6,608 nucleotides of DNA, from contig JAGLGQ010000047.1 of the NCBI GenBank assembly GCA_023143935.1, positions 1 to 6,608 on the forward strand, read 5' to 3'. The stretch is from Minisyncoccota bacterium. GTDB taxonomy: Bacteria > Patescibacteriota > Minisyncoccia > Phycocordibacterales > GCA-2747955. Of the stretch, positions 4,847-6,608 are shown one piece after another. Position 1 is the first letter of the stretch. Each line of letters begins with the position of its first letter. The translations under genes were made by a program, and so were the position numbers. Below the pieces are notes generated by a model that was not told the origin of the DNA, did not search any database, and worked only from the letters and a program-made list of their open reading frames with translations.

Positions 4847-6190
4847 ATGAAAAAAGTTATTTTTGCGTTTTGTTTAGGGTTGGTTTTGTTACCAGCTATA
4901 GTGTTTGGAGCTGATAGTAATTTTAGATTTTCTACATATTCTGAAACAGAAATTATTTTAGAAAATTCGGGGGGACAGAAAGTTGGTTATAATGGAGAAG
5001 ATATTTTTGAAGACATTCCAAATTCAGAAGTGTTTATAAATGGAGATTTTATGGGGGTGTTAGTTGAGGGTTTAGTAGATGGTGATTATAAAATAAATTT
5101 AAAAAATAATAATAGTATTTACGAAAAATCAATAATATCTTTTATTTCTAATGAACAGTTTATTAATAAAAAGGTTTATTTTTTTCTAAATAAAATAAAT
5201 CAAATAAATTTTGAAATTGTAAATGGTAAACTAGAGCTTGGAGAAAATTATTCTTTAGTTAGTAAGTTAAAATTAACGAAAGCAGATTTTAAATTGAGTT
5301 GGGAAGATGATGAAACAAGGTTTAGAATTTATGGGAAAAAAGATGGAGAAAATAATTTTAATTATATTGCAGAAGTTTTAGGTAATGAATATATTTTAAC
5401 TGGAAGTCAAAAGGATTATAAAGAATATGCGGTTACAAAAGTATTTGATAACTCACCGCATGTAGAATCTGGTATTTTTCCTAATGTTTTAGGTAGTACA
5501 GTGTCTGTGGATGATGCAGATGAAGATGGTATTGAAGATGTTTGGGAAGATGTTTTGGGAACAGATAAAAATAGTGCTGATACAGATGGAGATGGAATAG
5601 ATGATATAGAAGAGATTTTAGTAATTGGTACAGACCCTTTGGATGAAGATACAGATGGAGATGGAAAAACGGATGGGGAAGAAGTAATTTCTGGTTCAGA
5701 TCCTAATGTAAAAGATAAAAAATTCAAAGATAAAGATAAAGATAAAGACAAAGACAAAGATAAAGATAAAGATAAAGATAAAGACAAAGATAAGGATAAG
5801 GATAAGGATAAAGAAAAAAAAGAAAAGAATAATGAAGACGAAGATGAAGAAGAAGAAGTTGGTGAAGACGAAGAGCAAGGTTTGTTAAAAAAAAGTGTTG
5901 TGGTTCATGAAAAAAAAGCGGTGAAGGTTAAACAGATATTGCAAAAAATTAAAGATAAAAAAGATGAAGTGTTTGAAGAGAGTGCAGAAAAAGTGAATGA
6001 AAATTTTGAAAAAAGACGGGAAATTCAGGAAAATGCTACGCATTTTCCTGTAATAAAATCGCAAATTTTACAAAAACAACAAGCATCAATTTTAAATAAA
6101 CAAAGTTTGGGTTTTGTGAAGCGTACAAGAGTTTTATTCAGGGGGTATGGTAATTTTTTGAAAAAATTATCTAATAATATTTTTAATTAA
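4847..6190 (+). CDS. Secreted protein with thrombospondin type 3-like repeats and a Lys-Asp repeat
   Basis: The 447-residue protein starts with a Sec signal peptide (KK, then a hydrophobic core, likely cleaved after FGA at residue 22), which fixes the ATG at 4847 and not the in-frame ATG at 4778. Residues 23-200 look beta-rich; the GGQKVGY...IPNSE...GDYKINL pattern (about 42-85) resembles the small beta-sandwich often found before such repeats. Residues 223-288 hold DxDxDG-type calcium-binding repeats (DADEDGIED, DTDGDGIDDIEE, DTDGDGKTDGEE with GTDP linkers). Then come 14 Lys-Asp pairs (294-321), an acidic patch (330-343) and a basic, helical C-terminus without a membrane anchor. The role is unknown; a calcium-stabilised cell-surface or adhesion protein is inferred. 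There is no Shine-Dalgarno sequence. Another secreted-protein gene follows after 5 bases. Confidence 0.9.
   Translation: MKKVIFAFCLGLVLLPAIVFGADSNFRFSTYSETEIILENSGGQKVGYNGEDIFEDIPNSEVFINGDFMGVLVEGLVDGDYKINLKNNNSIYEKSIISFISNEQFINKKVYFFLNKINQINFEIVNGKLELGENYSLVSKLKLTKADFKLSWEDDETRFRIYGKKDGENNFNYIAEVLGNEYILTGSQKDYKEYAVTKVFDNSPHVESGIFPNVLGSTVSVDDADEDGIEDVWEDVLGTDKNSADTDGDGIDDIEEILVIGTDPLDEDTDGDGKTDGEEVISGSDPNVKDKKFKDKDKDKDKDKDKDKDKDKDKDKDKDKDKEKKEKNNEDEDEEEEVGEDEEQGLLKKSVVVHEKKAVKVKQILQKIKDKKDEVFEESAEKVNENFEKRREIQENATHFPVIKSQILQKQQASILNKQSLGFVKRTRVLFRGYGNFLKKLSNNIFN
5726..5809 (+). repeat. Hexanucleotide tandem repeat (AARGAY)14 coding Lys-Asp
   Basis: Fourteen consecutive 6-base units vary only at third codon positions (AAAGAT, AAAGAC, AAGGAT). 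The last three units are all AAGGAT. The amino-acid repeat is perfect over 28 residues. Unit gain or loss keeps the frame, so the tract would vary protein length only. Confidence 0.97.
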
Positions 6191-6195
6191 TTATT

Positions 6196-6608
6196 ATGTT
6201 TAATTTAAATTATAAAAAAGTTTTTATGTTGTTGAATTTTAAAATTTCTAAATTAGCATTTTTTGTTTTATTTTTTGTTCTTTTTTCTTTCCCTTTTTTA
6301 ACCTTTTCAGCTACGATAATTTCTACGGAAGTTGGAGGAAATTGGACGGAAAATTCAACATGGATTGGGGGCGTTGTTCCTGTCGAAACCGATGACGTAA
6401 TCATTAATGGAAATGTAAAACTTTCAACAGCTCAATATCAAACGCATACTAAAAAAATAAATAGCGTAGAAGTTATGGGTGGTGGTAATTTAGAAACAAC
6501 CAATTTAAGTTATAGGTCAGTTATTTTTGAAATTAATGAAAATTTAAAAAATAGTGGAACGATACACGAAAAAGTAAATATATTTCTTGGAAAAGATTTA
6601 GAAAATAA
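6196..6608 (+). CDS. Secreted beta-rich surface protein, N-terminal part (cut by window end)
   Basis: The frame is open from the ATG at 6196 to the window end, giving 137 residues. The first 39 form a signal peptide with a basic start, a long Phe/Leu/Val core and a likely cleavage after FSA. An ATG at 6226 (residue 11) could also start it. The mature part opens with GGNWTENSTWIGGVVP and DDVIINGNV (48-74). This W...TWxGGxxPxxxDDVxIxG pattern is common at the start of large bacterial surface proteins with G8-like or repetitive beta-helix architecture. It lies 5 bases after the preceding secreted-protein gene with no terminator, so both probably share a transcript. Codons such as ACC, GTC, ATC and GGC appear more often than in upstream genes. 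The function cannot be told from this part. Confidence 0.85.
   Translation, partial: MFNLNYKKVFMLLNFKISKLAFFVLFFVLFSFPFLTFSATIISTEVGGNWTENSTWIGGVVPVETDDVIINGNVKLSTAQYQTHTKKINSVEVMGGGNLETTNLSYRSVIFEINENLKNSGTIHEKVNIFLGKDLEN

Noticed and set aside
5416..5878. Two minus-strand ORFs with Ser-Leu or Ile-Phe repeats
   Set aside because: They are antisense readings of the Lys-Asp repeat and DxDxDG region and have no start signals of their own.
6210..6404. Minus-strand ORF opposite the second secreted protein
   Set aside because: The plus strand here encodes a clear signal peptide and surface-protein motif; the antisense frame has neither motif nor promoter.

Overview
The window is strongly AT-rich bacterial DNA with compact genes and TAA as the only stop codon at all eight gene ends that fall in it. 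No gene has a convincing Shine-Dalgarno sequence at normal spacing. Divergent but complete mraZ and rsmH, a shortened ATP synthase delta-like protein, and secreted proteins with calcium-binding DxDxDG repeats together suggest a Patescibacteria (Candidate Phyla Radiation) genome, most like Parcubacteria. This is inferred from protein style; no marker gene here settles it. The standard code fits: full-length MraZ, RsmH and GpmI read through without internal TGA.

Left part (1-922): the 3' tip of a plus-strand gene and an unrecognised minus-strand gene with a poly-asparagine tract converge on a symmetric terminator (65-100). The minus-strand gene has its own near-consensus promoter. A 465-base non-coding stretch (458-922) follows and is the most unusual part of the window. 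In order it holds a perfect DnaA box, five GTGG boxes at about 10-base pitch over a TATAAT promoter (a typical MraZ operator), seven tandem copies of an 11-base unit, an AT-rich stretch, and a 16-pair hairpin just before mraZ whose right arm can also pair with a second downstream partner.

Middle part (923-2709): mraZ, rsmH and a short single-pass membrane protein in the position of ftsL form a reduced division/cell-wall (dcw) operon. It ends at a terminator instead of continuing into ftsI and mur genes. MraZ probably represses its own operon, RsmH methylates 16S rRNA, and the FtsL-like protein would act at the divisome.

Right part (2727-6608): gpmI (cofactor-independent phosphoglycerate mutase) has its own extended -10 promoter, placed so that its mRNA should be leaderless. 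It meets a minus-strand atpH-like gene tail to tail, sharing a TTAA across both stop codons. From the divergent region beyond, a plus-strand pair of exported proteins begins. The first has a signal peptide, thrombospondin-type-3-like repeats and a 14-fold Lys-Asp repeat. The second is cut by the window end and starts with a signal peptide and a motif typical of large beta-rich surface proteins.
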